Part shown: piece by piece, positions 40,848 to 49,770 of the stretch | Layout: each line of letters starts with the position of its first letter | How positions within the stretch are numbered: the first letter of the stretch is position 1 | Source of the DNA: CAXXOK01 sp964640955 | Lineage (GTDB): Bacteria > Bacillota > Clostridia > Christensenellales > Aristaeellaceae | Reading direction: 5' to 3' | Assembly: GCA_964640955.1 (NCBI GenBank) | Contig: CAZXJI010000009.1 | Span: forward strand, 1-64,000 | DNA: 64,000 nt | Program-made: the position numbers and the translations under genes | Notes under the pieces: model-generated | Databases searched by the model: none | Seen by the model: the letters and a program-made list of their open reading frames with translations, nothing else | What the model was told of the DNA's origin: nothing

Positions 40848-41984
40848 ATGAACGCCTTTACGAACGCGATTTTGTCCCTTCTGCTGGGGTGGCTGCGCAC
40901 GCTGGTAAACGCCGCGTGGGCCGCGCTCAGCGGGGAGGGCGGCGGAATTCTTGCCCGGCAGCTGGCCCTTCACTGGAAGACGGTCTTTATCGTGTTATGC
41001 GTCGGCGGCTTCGCGGTGGATCGTGTGATCTACGTGCTCCGCTGGCGCCCTTATTATGTGTGGCGTTCGCGCCGCGACCGCCGCCGCGCCCGGCGCGCCG
41101 GATACCCTGTCGCCGAGCCCGGCGACGCTCCGCGCGACGGCGACCTTTACGCGCCGCCCCCCGTGTACGGCGAGCCCGAACCGACCGGCGAACCGGAAGC
41201 CTATCCGGACGCCTATGAGCAGCGCACCGCCCGCTACCGGCCCGTCAGCGCGGGGTTCGCGCCCGCGTACCGGCGCGCCGCTCCGGAGCCCGCCGCCCAG
41301 CCGGCGGAGGAACCCACCCGAACGTTGCCCCCCGCGTACGGCTACGCCTCCGTATACGAGGCCGAGCCGGCCGAGCGGTATGCGCCCGCGCCCGAACCCT
41401 ACCGCCCCGCTCCGCCGGACGCGAGCTTCGCCCCGACGGTCGCCTATAACGCGGCGCCGTTCCGCGCGCCGATCGAACCGGAGCCGCTCAATGGCGAGCC
41501 GCGCTTCGACGACGATCTGTCCCCCTGGACGCTTCCGAACAGCAACGCTCCGTCTTTCGCCCCCGGCGCCGCATCCCCTGCGACGAACGAGCGCTACCTG
41601 AGGGACGTGAACGCCGGCTTCGCCCCGCAGATATCGCCGGATGAGCTTTTCGCGCCGCGCGCGGCCGCCGGCGTCGCGGTGCACCCGGGGTTGGACACGG
41701 AGACGCTTCAGCAGAACATCGGGCTTTCGCCGCGTTGGGGTGAGCAGGACGCTGCGGCGGAGCGCCACGCGAGCTTCGCCCCCTTCGGCGCCTCCAACCG
41801 CCCCGAAGCGACCGCCGAGCGGCCGCGCGTGCTGGGTGCGCTCGCCAAGAAGGCACGTACCTTCGTCAGCGGCGAGGACGAAAGCAACCCGCCCACCATC
41901 CGCGACCTGCAGTCGTCCGTGGACGTGACCAGCGCCTACCGCGCGCCCGTCTACCCCAAAAAACCGCCCGAAAGCGAGGAATAA
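40848..41984 (+). CDS. membrane-anchored proline-rich disordered protein
   Basis: The 378-residue protein starts with a weak hydrophobic segment (about 7-25) and a clear membrane helix (TVFIVLCVGGFAVDRVIYVL, about 44-63), a basic cluster (RSRRDRRRARR, about 72-82), then about 290 residues rich in Pro, Ala, Glu, Tyr and Arg with repeated SFAP/GFAP and YRP motifs and no predicted fold. By the positive-inside rule the tail is cytoplasmic. I recognise no family. It occupies the place of glmM after cdaA-cdaR and may be part of cyclic di-AMP or wall control; this is inference. Confidence 0.7.
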   Translation: MNAFTNAILSLLLGWLRTLVNAAWAALSGEGGGILARQLALHWKTVFIVLCVGGFAVDRVIYVLRWRPYYVWRSRRDRRRARRAGYPVAEPGDAPRDGDLYAPPPVYGEPEPTGEPEAYPDAYEQRTARYRPVSAGFAPAYRRAAPEPAAQPAEEPTRTLPPAYGYASVYEAEPAERYAPAPEPYRPAPPDASFAPTVAYNAAPFRAPIEPEPLNGEPRFDDDLSPWTLPNSNAPSFAPGAASPATNERYLRDVNAGFAPQISPDELFAPRAAAGVAVHPGLDTETLQQNIGLSPRWGEQDAAAERHASFAPFGASNRPEATAERPRVLGALAKKARTFVSGEDESNPPTIRDLQSSVDVTSAYRAPVYPKKPPESEE

Positions 41985-41990
41985 CGCCCG

Positions 41991-42692
41991 ATGCTTTCCC
42001 TCGATTCAACTTATTACGTCGTACTCGGCAACTACGGAAGCGGCAAAACCGAGCTTTCCCTGGCGCTGGCCCGACACCTGCGAAAAAACGCAGCCGGCCG
42101 GGTGGCGCTGGTGGATCTGGACATCGTGAATCCCTACTTTCGCAGCGCCGAGCGCGCCGAATTGCTTGAAAAGGAAGGTATCGAAGTCAAGATGCCTTCC
42201 TTCGCCCTTTCCACGGTGGATATTCCCGCCCTGCCCGCCGAGATCCAGTCCGTATTCGAGCCCGGCCGCTACGAGCGCGTGGTGATCGACGTGGGCGGCG
42301 ACGAGGTGGGCGCGACGGCGCTGGGGCGCTATTTTCCTTTCATACAGCGCGTGCGCGGGCAGATGACGGTGCTTTACGTGGTCAATCCCTTCCGGCCGCT
42401 TTCCGGCACGGAGGAGGACATCTGCGCGCTGTTCGAGCTGATCGTGGAACGCTCGCGCATTCGGCCGGACGGGCTGGTGAACAACGCCAACCTCCAGCGG
42501 CAGACGGCGGCGAACGACCTGACCTGGGCGCAGGCGCTGCTGGAAAAGGTGAGCGACCGCCTGAGCCTGCCGGTCGTGATGGTCGCGGGTTACGCACGTC
42601 TGCGCGCCGCCCTTCCGAAAGCCATGCAGGAGCAGTTTTTCCCCATTGAACCGCTGATGCTCCCCGAGTGGATGGAGAACGACCCCGAATGA
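41991..42692 (+). CDS. P-loop ATPase (MinD/CobQ-like)
   Basis: The 233-residue protein has Walker A GNYGSGKTE (about 13-21), a LVDLDIVNPYFRS segment that follows the SIMIBI/MinD pattern, and VVIDVGGDEVGA as Walker B-like. I know this family from clostridial genomes as an uncharacterised ATP-binding protein. The exact role is unknown. Six bases separate it from the proline-rich protein and it overlaps the methyltransferase gene by 4 bases, so it belongs to the cdaA transcript. Confidence 0.78.
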   Translation: MLSLDSTYYVVLGNYGSGKTELSLALARHLRKNAAGRVALVDLDIVNPYFRSAERAELLEKEGIEVKMPSFALSTVDIPALPAEIQSVFEPGRYERVVIDVGGDEVGATALGRYFPFIQRVRGQMTVLYVVNPFRPLSGTEEDICALFELIVERSRIRPDGLVNNANLQRQTAANDLTWAQALLEKVSDRLSLPVVMVAGYARLRAALPKAMQEQFFPIEPLMLPEWMENDPE

Positions 42693-44098
42693 CGGCCGTT
42701 CCCCCGCTTCCGGAAGCCTTCGCGGCGCGCATGCGGGCCCTGTTGGGCCCGAACGCGGAAGGTTATTTTGCCGCCATGGAAAGGCCCCCGCTGCGCGGCC
42801 TGCGCCTGAACCCGCTAAAAACGCCGAGCGCTGCGCTAGAAACCTTTGTGGACGGGTTGGGCGAAGCGGTGCCCTGGGAACCGGACGGCCGATACCTTGC
42901 GGCGAAAAGCGCAGCGGGGCTGCACCCCCTGCACGAGGCGGGCGCGCATTACCTGCAGGAGCCCAGCGCCATGCTCCCGGCGCGGCTTTTGGCCGTCCAA
43001 CCCGGCGAGACGGTGCTCGACCTGTGCGCGGCGCCCGGCGGCAAGAGCACACGGCTCGCCGCCGCCATGGCCGGAAAAGGCACCCTCGTGTGCAACGAGA
43101 TCGTCCCCGCCCGCGCGAAGGTGCTGAGCCGAAACCTCGAGCGCATGGGTGCCGTGAACGCGCTGGCCGTAAGCGCCGATCCTGCGCAGCTCGCGGGCCT
43201 GTGGCCGGCGCTGTTCGACGCCGTGCTGGTCGACGCGCCCTGCAGCGGCGAGGGGATGTTCCGCCGCCATCCGGAGACGCGCGCGGAATGGGACGAGGGC
43301 GCGCCCGCACGCTGCGCCCTGCGCCAGCGAAAGATACTGGAAAGCGCCTGCGCCCTGCTCAGGCCGGGCGGTCGCCTGTGCTACTCCACCTGCACCTTTA
43401 GCCGCGAGGAAAACGAGGAAACCGTCGCCGCGCTGCTGAGCGGCCATCCGGAGCTGGAACCCGCGGCGTTCGCCGTGCCCGTCGGGCCGGGTAAAACCAT
43501 GTCTTCTAAAGACGGCTGCCTGCGCCTGTACCCGCACGAGGTGCGGGGCGAGGGGCATTTCGCGGCGCTGATGACCAAAACGGGGCCGGGCACGGCGCCC
43601 GGCGCGGTACGGCCCGCGGCGCTGATGACCGCGGCCGAAGCTCTCGCCGCGCCGGACAAAGCAAGCCTGGATGCGTACGCGGCTTTCGCGGCGGAAACGC
43701 TTCCGCATTCCGCCCCCGTCCCCAACGCCGTGCTTGGGGATACGCTGCTGTTTGCTCCGCCACTGCCGTCCCTTCGCGGCGTGCGCGTGCTGCGCGCGGG
43801 GCTTTCGCTGGGGCAGCGCAGGGGCCGGGTGTTCCAGCCGGATCACGCGCTGGCGATGGCCGCGCCGGGCTGCCCGCTGCCAACCGTCGAAGGGACGCTT
43901 TCCGAGGCTTACGCCTACCTGCGCGGCGAAACGCTGCCCGCACCGCAGGGCCTGCGCGGCTACGCGGCCGTCGTCTTCGCGGGGTTGAAACTGGGCTGGG
44001 TGAAGGCGAGCGACGGGCAGCTGAAAAACCACTATCCGAAGGGCCTCCGCCTGTCCGCGGCGCGGAGCGATAAGGAGACATGCGTATGGAAACCCTGA
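42689..44098 (+). CDS. RsmF/NOL1-NOP2-Sun family RNA m5C methyltransferase
   Basis: The 469-residue protein has the NOL1/NOP2/Sun core with SAM site VLDLCAAPGGKSTRLA, motif IV DAPCSGEGMFRR and the catalytic cysteine in LCYSTCTFSREENEE, followed by a C-terminal RsmF-type domain with a PUA-like end (SDGQLKNHYPKGLRLS). It makes 5-methylcytosine in rRNA or tRNA. It overlaps the preceding ATPase gene (ATGA) and the aldo/keto reductase gene by 13 bases. The exact target nucleotide is unknown. Confidence 0.92.
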   Translation: MTAVPPLPEAFAARMRALLGPNAEGYFAAMERPPLRGLRLNPLKTPSAALETFVDGLGEAVPWEPDGRYLAAKSAAGLHPLHEAGAHYLQEPSAMLPARLLAVQPGETVLDLCAAPGGKSTRLAAAMAGKGTLVCNEIVPARAKVLSRNLERMGAVNALAVSADPAQLAGLWPALFDAVLVDAPCSGEGMFRRHPETRAEWDEGAPARCALRQRKILESACALLRPGGRLCYSTCTFSREENEETVAALLSGHPELEPAAFAVPVGPGKTMSSKDGCLRLYPHEVRGEGHFAALMTKTGPGTAPGAVRPAALMTAAEALAAPDKASLDAYAAFAAETLPHSAPVPNAVLGDTLLFAPPLPSLRGVRVLRAGLSLGQRRGRVFQPDHALAMAAPGCPLPTVEGTLSEAYAYLRGETLPAPQGLRGYAAVVFAGLKLGWVKASDGQLKNHYPKGLRLSAARSDKETCVWKP

Positions 44099-45021
44099 CG
44101 CTGAAAGGAACGCGGCTATCGGTCAGCCGTCTGTGCATGGGCGGCTGTCCCGCCGGGGAATACGGCTGGGGCAACGTATCCCGAAACGAAATCGAGCGCG
44201 CGATGCTGCGCGCGCTGGAAATCGGCGTGAACTTTTTCGATACCGCCGATACCTACGGCCTGGGCCGCAGCGAGGAGACCCTCGGCGAAACCCTGCGCAC
44301 CCATCGGGGCGAGGTCGTGCTCGCCACCAAGTTCGGCGTGCGGGTGGAAGGCGGCCGGACGACCTGGGACAACAGCCCCGCCTACCTGGACAAAGCGCTG
44401 GCGGCCAGCCTGAAGCGGCTGAAAACCGACTACATCGACCTGTACCAGGTGCACAATCTGGACGGCGTCACCCCGATCCCGGTGCTGATGGAGGCGCTCA
44501 TCGCCCGCAAGGAGAGGGGGGACATCCGCGCCATCGGCCTTAGCAACGTTACGCCCGCCGACGCGCCCGCCTTTCTCCCCTACCGCGACCACATCGCGAC
44601 CTTTCAGAACCATTTCAGCCTCGCCCACCGCGACGACGAAGCCGTCATGCGTTCCATGGCCGACGGGCTCGCCGCCGCGCCGCTCACTTGGGGGAGCCTC
44701 GGGCAGGGAATACTCACGGGCAAATACGGCGCGGACGTGCATTTCGGCCCCGACGACCGCCGCAGCCGCCCGATCTACGACAATTTCCAGGGAGAGAAGC
44801 TTACCAAAAACCTGCGCATCGTGGAAGCGATGCGCCCGATCGCCAAGGCCCACGGCGTGCCCGTCTCCGGCGTGGCCGTGCGCTGGATACTGGACGAGCT
44901 GCCGGGCAGCGCCGTGATCACCGGCGTCAAGTCGCCCGCGCAGGCGGAAGCCAACGCCGTCGCGCTGACCTTTACGCTCACCGCAGCGGAAAGGGAAACG
45001 CTGAACGAGGTGTCCCGGTAA
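44086..45021 (+). CDS. aldo/keto reductase
   Basis: The 311-residue TIM-barrel protein has the catalytic set D-Y-K-H: FFDTADTYGLGRSE (Asp, Tyr), VLATKFGV (Lys) and YIDLYQVHNLD (His), plus the cofactor site GAVIT-like segment SAVITGVKSPAQAE. It uses NADPH to reduce a carbonyl compound that cannot be named. The ATG at 44086 is chosen because AAGGAGAC is at better distance than for the ATG at 44080. It is the last gene of the cdaA operon. Confidence 0.88.
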   Translation: METLTLKGTRLSVSRLCMGGCPAGEYGWGNVSRNEIERAMLRALEIGVNFFDTADTYGLGRSEETLGETLRTHRGEVVLATKFGVRVEGGRTTWDNSPAYLDKALAASLKRLKTDYIDLYQVHNLDGVTPIPVLMEALIARKERGDIRAIGLSNVTPADAPAFLPYRDHIATFQNHFSLAHRDDEAVMRSMADGLAAAPLTWGSLGQGILTGKYGADVHFGPDDRRSRPIYDNFQGEKLTKNLRIVEAMRPIAKAHGVPVSGVAVRWILDELPGSAVITGVKSPAQAEANAVALTFTLTAAERETLNEVSR

Positions 45022-45039
45022 CGCGGAGGATGCTCCGGC

Positions 45040-45078
45040 AAAGCTGACGCCCGCACGATTCGTGCGGGCGTCAGCTTT
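45040..45078. terminator. bidirectional terminator
   Basis: A nearly perfect 17- to 19-base stem (45040-45058 with 45060-45078) with AAA before it and TTT after it serves the converging aldo/keto reductase and acyl-CoA synthetase genes. Confidence 0.88.
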
Positions 45079-45081
45079 ACT

Positions 45082-47181
45082 TCAGTGTTGGAAATGAACC
45101 TCGCCGTCCGCGTCCAGTTGCCAGTATGGATTATGGGCAACCTCCCAGTAGTAGCCGTCGGGGTCGGCGAAATAAGCGTGGTATCCGCCCCAGAAAACGC
45201 TCTGAGGCTCCTTGGCGATTCTCGCGCCCGCCCGGCGCGCAAGCTCGGTTACGGCGCGCACCTCGGCTTCGGAGCCTACGTTGTAGGCAAGCGTGATGCC
45301 GCCGAAGCCGGCGGGCGTCGCGGGCGGAGAAGCGGGGTCGATATCCTCGGCCAGCAGCCGCAGCGGGTACAATTCCAGCTTCACCCCGCGGCTGTTAAAG
45401 AAGATCACCTCGGGAGCATCCTCCGTTTCGGTGGTCTGGAAGCCCAGCCCGTCCCGGTAGAAGCGCACGGAAGCCGCCATGTCCCTCACGCCCAGGCAGA
45501 TCACGTTGACGCGGTTCATGCGCTCGCGCTTTTCCTCGTCCCGGCTGCGGATGAGCTTGCGCTGTATCTTGCCGCTGACGGTCTTGGGCAGCTCGTCCAC
45601 AAAATCGATGATGCGGGGATACTTGTAGGGCGCGGTGACGGCCTTCACGTGCTCCTGCAGCTCGCGTTTCAGCTCCTCGCTGGGCTCGTAGCCGCGGTTG
45701 CGCGTCAGCACGATCGTCGCTTTCACCACCTGCCCGCGCTCCGGGTGCGGCACGGCGGTAATGGCGCATTCCAGCACGGCGGGGTGGGTCATCAGCGCGC
45801 TTTCCACCTCGAAGGGCCCGATGCGGTAACCGCTGGACTTGATGACGTCGTCGCTGCGGCCGATGAAGTAGTAAAACCCTTCCGTATCGCGCCAGGCCAT
45901 GTCCCCCGTGTGGTAAAGGTCGCCGTAGAACACCGCGTCGGTCTGTTCGGGATTGCGGTAATAGCCGATAAACAGGCCCGGCGGGTGCCCGTGGTGCATC
46001 CGAATGCAGATTTCGCCCTCCACGCCGTCCTCCACGTCGTTGCCGTCCGCGTCCACCAGCGCGATATCGTATGCGGGCGAAGCCTTGCCGGTGCTGCCGG
46101 TTTTCGGCTCCATCCACTTGCTGGTCATGAGCAGCGGAGTAGTCTCGCTCTGGCCGAACGCCTCGTGAATCTTCACTCCCGTGGCTTTCAGGAACTGGTC
46201 GTACACCTCGGGGTTGAGCGGCTCGCCCGCGCAGTTGGCCCAGCGCAGGGCGCCGAGGTCGTAGCTCCCCATATCCTCCTTGATCATGAAACGGTACACC
46301 GTCGGCGGCGCGCAAAACGAGGTGACGCGGTATTTCGACAGGCGTTCCAGCAAATCGGCCGCCACGAAGCGGTCAAAATCGTACACGAACAGCGTCGCCC
46401 CGCAAATCCATTGCCCGTACATCTTGCCCCAGCCGGCTTTGGCCCAGCCCGTGTCCGCCACGGCGATGTGGATATCCGCGTCGGAGAGGTTATGCCAGTA
46501 GTAGGCCGTCACCGTCTGGCCGATGGGGTACGTCCAGGTGTGCGCGGCCATTTTGGGCATGCCGGTGGTGCCGCTGGTGAAGTACATCAGCATGATGTCG
46601 TCGTTCCCGGGCAGTTCCGCGGGCTTCTCCCAATGCGCGTCCGCCTCGTCCACCAGCCGGTCGAAGTTCAGAAAGCCCTCGGCGTCGCAAAGGGTGTATA
46701 CGGCGAGGAGCGTGTCGCACTCGGCGGCCGCGGCCTGCACGTGCGCGCGCACCTCCGGCTCCTCCACGCAGATTACGGCGCGGGCGCTGCTGGCCTGCAC
46801 GCGATAGACGATATCCTTCTTCTGGAACTGCGCGGTCGCCGGGATCAGCACGCAGCCGAGCTTGAGCAGGCCCAGCGCGGCGATCCAGAACTGGTAGCGC
46901 CGCTTGAGCATGAGGATGACGGGATCGCCCTTTTGAAGCCCCTGCGCCTTGAACACATTGGCGGCCTTGTCGCTTAAGCGGCTGAACTCCCCGAAGGTGA
47001 AGGTGCGCTCGCGCCCGCGCACGTCGCACCAGATCATGGCGCGCTTGTCCGGGGACAGGCGCGCGTACTCGTCCACCACGTCGTAGGCGAAGTGGAAATG
47101 CTCGGGTATGTTCAGTTCAAAGTGTTTTTCAAAATCCTCCTGGGAGGTAAAGTCCGTTCGGATGTATTTTTGCGCCAGCAT
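45082..47181 (-). CDS. acyl-CoA synthetase fused to a VOC (glyoxalase-like) domain
   Basis: The 699-residue protein has two parts. Residues 1 to about 550 form an AMP-forming acyl-CoA synthetase of the medium-chain type: YFTSGTTGMPK at about 200-210, the GEPL region, YHTGDMAWRD and TVSGKIQRK at the A10 lysine. Residues about 555-699 form a VOC metal-dependent beta-alpha-beta domain (VNVICLGVRDMAASVRFYRDGLGF, GGYHAYFADPDGYYWEV). The frame is continuous with no stop, and an internal ATG at 45519 begins the VOC part without a strong ribosome site. The synthetase activates carboxylic acids; the VOC role is open. The regulator gene lies 45 bases upstream. Confidence 0.87.
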   Translation of the reverse strand: MLAQKYIRTDFTSQEDFEKHFELNIPEHFHFAYDVVDEYARLSPDKRAMIWCDVRGRERTFTFGEFSRLSDKAANVFKAQGLQKGDPVILMLKRRYQFWIAALGLLKLGCVLIPATAQFQKKDIVYRVQASSARAVICVEEPEVRAHVQAAAAECDTLLAVYTLCDAEGFLNFDRLVDEADAHWEKPAELPGNDDIMLMYFTSGTTGMPKMAAHTWTYPIGQTVTAYYWHNLSDADIHIAVADTGWAKAGWGKMYGQWICGATLFVYDFDRFVAADLLERLSKYRVTSFCAPPTVYRFMIKEDMGSYDLGALRWANCAGEPLNPEVYDQFLKATGVKIHEAFGQSETTPLLMTSKWMEPKTGSTGKASPAYDIALVDADGNDVEDGVEGEICIRMHHGHPPGLFIGYYRNPEQTDAVFYGDLYHTGDMAWRDTEGFYYFIGRSDDVIKSSGYRIGPFEVESALMTHPAVLECAITAVPHPERGQVVKATIVLTRNRGYEPSEELKRELQEHVKAVTAPYKYPRIIDFVDELPKTVSGKIQRKLIRSRDEEKRERMNRVNVICLGVRDMAASVRFYRDGLGFQTTETEDAPEVIFFNSRGVKLELYPLRLLAEDIDPASPPATPAGFGGITLAYNVGSEAEVRAVTELARRAGARIAKEPQSVFWGGYHAYFADPDGYYWEVAHNPYWQLDADGEVHFQH

Positions 47182-47226
47182 GGATGGCTCTTCCTTTCGT
47201 TCAACGGGTGGAAACCGCCATCGGCT

Positions 47227-47781
47227 TTACGGAATGACCATCGCCAGAAAATGCACGGGTTCGCCGCCCACGGCCTGCATGGCATGGGGCGTACGGCTGT
47301 CGTAGTACACGCTGTCGCCGGGATTCAAGACGATGTCGCTTTTCCCGATCACGATGCGCATAGATCCGGACAGCACGTAGTCGAACTCCTGGCCCTCATG
47401 GCTGTTGGGGATCATTTCCTCGTTGACCCCGACGGGCACGGTAACGTAGAGCGGCTCTATTTTCCGGTGGGCAAAGTTATACGCCAGGTTCTTGTACACG
47501 TACTGGCCGTGGCGCGTAATATCTTCTCCCTTGCCGGCCCGGGTCACGCTCAGCACGCTCAGCCGCGGCGCCTCGCCCGTCAACAGTTCGGTCATATCCA
47601 CGTGAAAGGTCTCTCCGACCTTCACCAGAAAGCTGATGGGGATGTCCTTTTCCCCGGCTTCGATCTGCCTGTATTCCTCCACGGGTACGTCCAGCGCGGC
47701 CGCCATCCGCTCGACCGTGTAGTCCGAGATTTCGCGAAGATCCAATATACGCATGGCGATCTGCTTCACTTGATCGGACAT
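47227..47781 (-). CDS. XRE-family regulator with cupin sensor domain
   Basis: The 184-residue protein has an N-terminal helix-turn-helix (about 5-60, YTVERMAAALDVPVEEYRQIEAGEKDIPISFL) and a C-terminal cupin_2 domain (about 110-180, NSHEGQEFDYVLSGSMRIVIG, NPGDSVYYDSRTPHAM) that likely senses a small molecule. Such XRE-cupin proteins often regulate the adjacent acyl-CoA ligase genes in Clostridia. The start at 47781 follows AAGGAGGCG. It is upstream of the acyl-CoA synthetase and probably cotranscribed. Confidence 0.9.
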   Translation of the reverse strand: MSDQVKQIAMRILDLREISDYTVERMAAALDVPVEEYRQIEAGEKDIPISFLVKVGETFHVDMTELLTGEAPRLSVLSVTRAGKGEDITRHGQYVYKNLAYNFAHRKIEPLYVTVPVGVNEEMIPNSHEGQEFDYVLSGSMRIVIGKSDIVLNPGDSVYYDSRTPHAMQAVGGEPVHFLAMVIP

Positions 47782-47827
47782 AACGGGTGCGCCTCCTTCG
47801 TTCGCCCTCGTCGGGCTCGTTCCGTCT

Positions 47828-47856
47828 ATTATAGCGGCTTGCGTTTCCCTGTGCAA
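47828..47856 (-). promoter_or_regulatory. promoter of XRE-cupin and acyl-CoA synthetase
   Basis: On the minus strand TTGCAC (47856-47851) and TATAAT (47833-47828) are 17 bases apart. Confidence 0.82.
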
Positions 47857-47858
47857 GC

Positions 47859-47888
47859 AAAAGGGGCGAAAACATGCGTTTTCGTCCC
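47859..47888 (-). terminator. terminator of the long minus-strand operon
   Basis: On the minus strand GGGACGAAAAC pairs with GTTTTCGCCCC with one bulged base and loop GCAT, followed by CTTTTGC. It lies directly before the XRE-cupin promoter. Confidence 0.7.
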
Positions 47889-47947
47889 GTGCCGGAAATT
47901 GGCCCCGAAAAGCGCGGAGCATCGCGTTCGCATCGCCTTTGAGCAGT

Positions 47948-48667
47948 TTATTCGAATTTGGCCGCCACGGCCGCCACGTTTTCCGGGGAGAAGGCCAGCC
48001 ACGTGGGGCGAGCCTGGCTTTCAATCTGGTCCGTATAAGCCTGATAAGCGCTTTCGCTCACTTCTTCGCCGCCGATGAAGTACTTGATGGTGCCGTAATC
48101 CACGCCGTTTTCGTCGTAGCTGGCCATGCGGCACACATCGACCGTTGTCCGCCGGTCGGCCGCGAAACGCATCCGGTACCAGCCGTTGTCCATCGCGCCG
48201 CTCGCACACAGAATGTTTCCCTCCAGCGTAACGTCCTCCACCGTGCGATTCCCGCCGGCGTAAAAGCCGTACACGGCGCCGTTCTCGTAACGCAGGATTT
48301 CATACACCGTCTCGCAGCCGTCCGGGTAAGGCAGCGCCAGCAGAATTTCGGGATAGGCGTCCGCGTCCAGATCGATGAGACAGAACCGGTCGTAATACGC
48401 GGGGGTGCCGAAAACCGCATCGTACAGCTCGGTTATCGGATTGGCAAACGTCGCTTTCTCGTCGGACTGATCGCCGAAACCGAGCCCGCATTGGGCATAG
48501 GTCCGCTTTCCCAGAATCACGTCCCGATAGGCCTGCATCATCGTTTGAAGGTTTTTCGCGTAATCGTCCTGCGTTTCCTGCGCACTTTCCGCGAACGCGG
48601 GGCCGCAGGCCAGCAGCATCGCGAGCGCCGCGGCCATAAGCCGGCGAGCAGTGGGGTTCCGTTTCAT
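47948..48667 (-). CDS. secreted protein of unknown function
   Basis: The 239-residue protein has a signal peptide (MKRNPTARRLMAAALAMLLACGPAFAES; cleavage likely after AFA). The mature part has a segment FCLIDLDADAYPEILLALPYPDG that looks like a calcium-binding or beta-propeller repeat, and no recognisable enzyme motif. I cannot name a family. It is last in the long operon, 68 bases after holA, and may be a surface or lipoprotein-like factor. The cysteine at about position 21 lies in the hydrophobic part but without a clear lipobox. Confidence 0.68.
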   Translation of the reverse strand: MKRNPTARRLMAAALAMLLACGPAFAESAQETQDDYAKNLQTMMQAYRDVILGKRTYAQCGLGFGDQSDEKATFANPITELYDAVFGTPAYYDRFCLIDLDADAYPEILLALPYPDGCETVYEILRYENGAVYGFYAGGNRTVEDVTLEGNILCASGAMDNGWYRMRFAADRRTTVDVCRMASYDENGVDYGTIKYFIGGEEVSESAYQAYTDQIESQARPTWLAFSPENVAAVAAKFE

Positions 48668-48735
48668 GCTGAACACGCTCTTTTCCTGTTTTTCACCGGG
48701 AAACTGTTCGCTTCCACTATCTAACGAGCGAACGG

Positions 48736-49770
48736 CTACCGAGCTTCCACGCCCGGCGTGTTCAGGATCGCGTCCAGCCGGAACAGGGCCGTTTCGGCGC
48801 TGCCTTCCTGCGAAATGCGTCCGGATTTGAGGCTGTATTCCAGGTCGTAGAGATAGTCGTAGGCGGCCTTGAGCTGCTCGCGGGTGTAGCGGCGCGCCTG
48901 CGCCTGCGTACGGGTCACCGCGAAGGGCGGTATGCCCAGCAGCCCCGGCAGGGCCGACACGGGCGTGCGCTCCTCCATCAGGCAGCGCGCGTGGTAGAGG
49001 ATGCGGTATTGCCGAAGCAGCATCGAAAGCACCATAAAGCGGTCCTCGCCGCCCTCCAGCACGGTATTGAGCAGCCGGCAGGCGTCGTGGCTGCGGCCGG
49101 AAGCCTGGGCGTCCACCATCTGGAATACCGAGCATTCCAGCGAGCGCACACAGATCGCGTCGATGTCCTCCTCCGTGACCGTCTCCCGTTCGCCCGCATA
49201 GGCAAACAGCTTTTCCATCTCCTGTTTGAGCAGCGCCGCGTCCCGCCCGACGGTGAACACCAGCTTCTGCGCCGTGGACAGCTCCATATTCTTGCCCAGG
49301 GCGCGCATGGAGCGCACGGACCAGCGCGCGGCCTCCGCGTCCCCCATCGGGGAAAAGTCGACGATCGCGCCGTTCTTTTTGAGCGTCAGGTACAGCTTCC
49401 TGCGCGCGTCCGCCCTGCCCCGCACGGTAAAGACCAGGCAGGTCGTGGGAGACTGGTTTTCCAGGTACGCAAGCACCCGCTCCAGCTTTTCATCGCCGCC
49501 CTTGCCGCCGGCGGTCAGCAGGTCGCATTCCTTCACCAGCACCACGCGCTTCTCCGCCATGAACGGGATGGTTTCCGACGCGGCGATCAGCTCGTCCGCC
49601 TCGGGATTGATCAGTTCCCCGTAGTTCATGGCTTCCATGCCCGGCGTAAGCAGCCTGTCGCGCAGGCGCGCCACGGCCTGTTCCTTAATGTATTCCTCCG
49701 TGCCCTCCATCAGGTAAAGGGGGCGGATATCCCCGTTTTTCAGGGAATCGAAAAAATCGTTGAAATTCAT
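48736..49770 (-). CDS. holA: DNA polymerase III delta subunit
   Basis: The 344-residue protein has the HolA pattern: PLYLMEGTEEYIKEQAVARLRD at the N-terminus, PFMAEKRVVLVKECDLLT, and the helical C-terminal collar with LSMLLRQYRILYHARCLMEE and AYDYLYDLEYSLKSGRI. It opens the beta clamp as part of the clamp loader. It overlaps comEC by 4 bases (ATGA), the usual Firmicute order. Confidence 0.92.
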   Translation of the reverse strand: MNFNDFFDSLKNGDIRPLYLMEGTEEYIKEQAVARLRDRLLTPGMEAMNYGELINPEADELIAASETIPFMAEKRVVLVKECDLLTAGGKGGDEKLERVLAYLENQSPTTCLVFTVRGRADARRKLYLTLKKNGAIVDFSPMGDAEAARWSVRSMRALGKNMELSTAQKLVFTVGRDAALLKQEMEKLFAYAGERETVTEEDIDAICVRSLECSVFQMVDAQASGRSHDACRLLNTVLEGGEDRFMVLSMLLRQYRILYHARCLMEERTPVSALPGLLGIPPFAVTRTQAQARRYTREQLKAAYDYLYDLEYSLKSGRISQEGSAETALFRLDAILNTPGVEAR

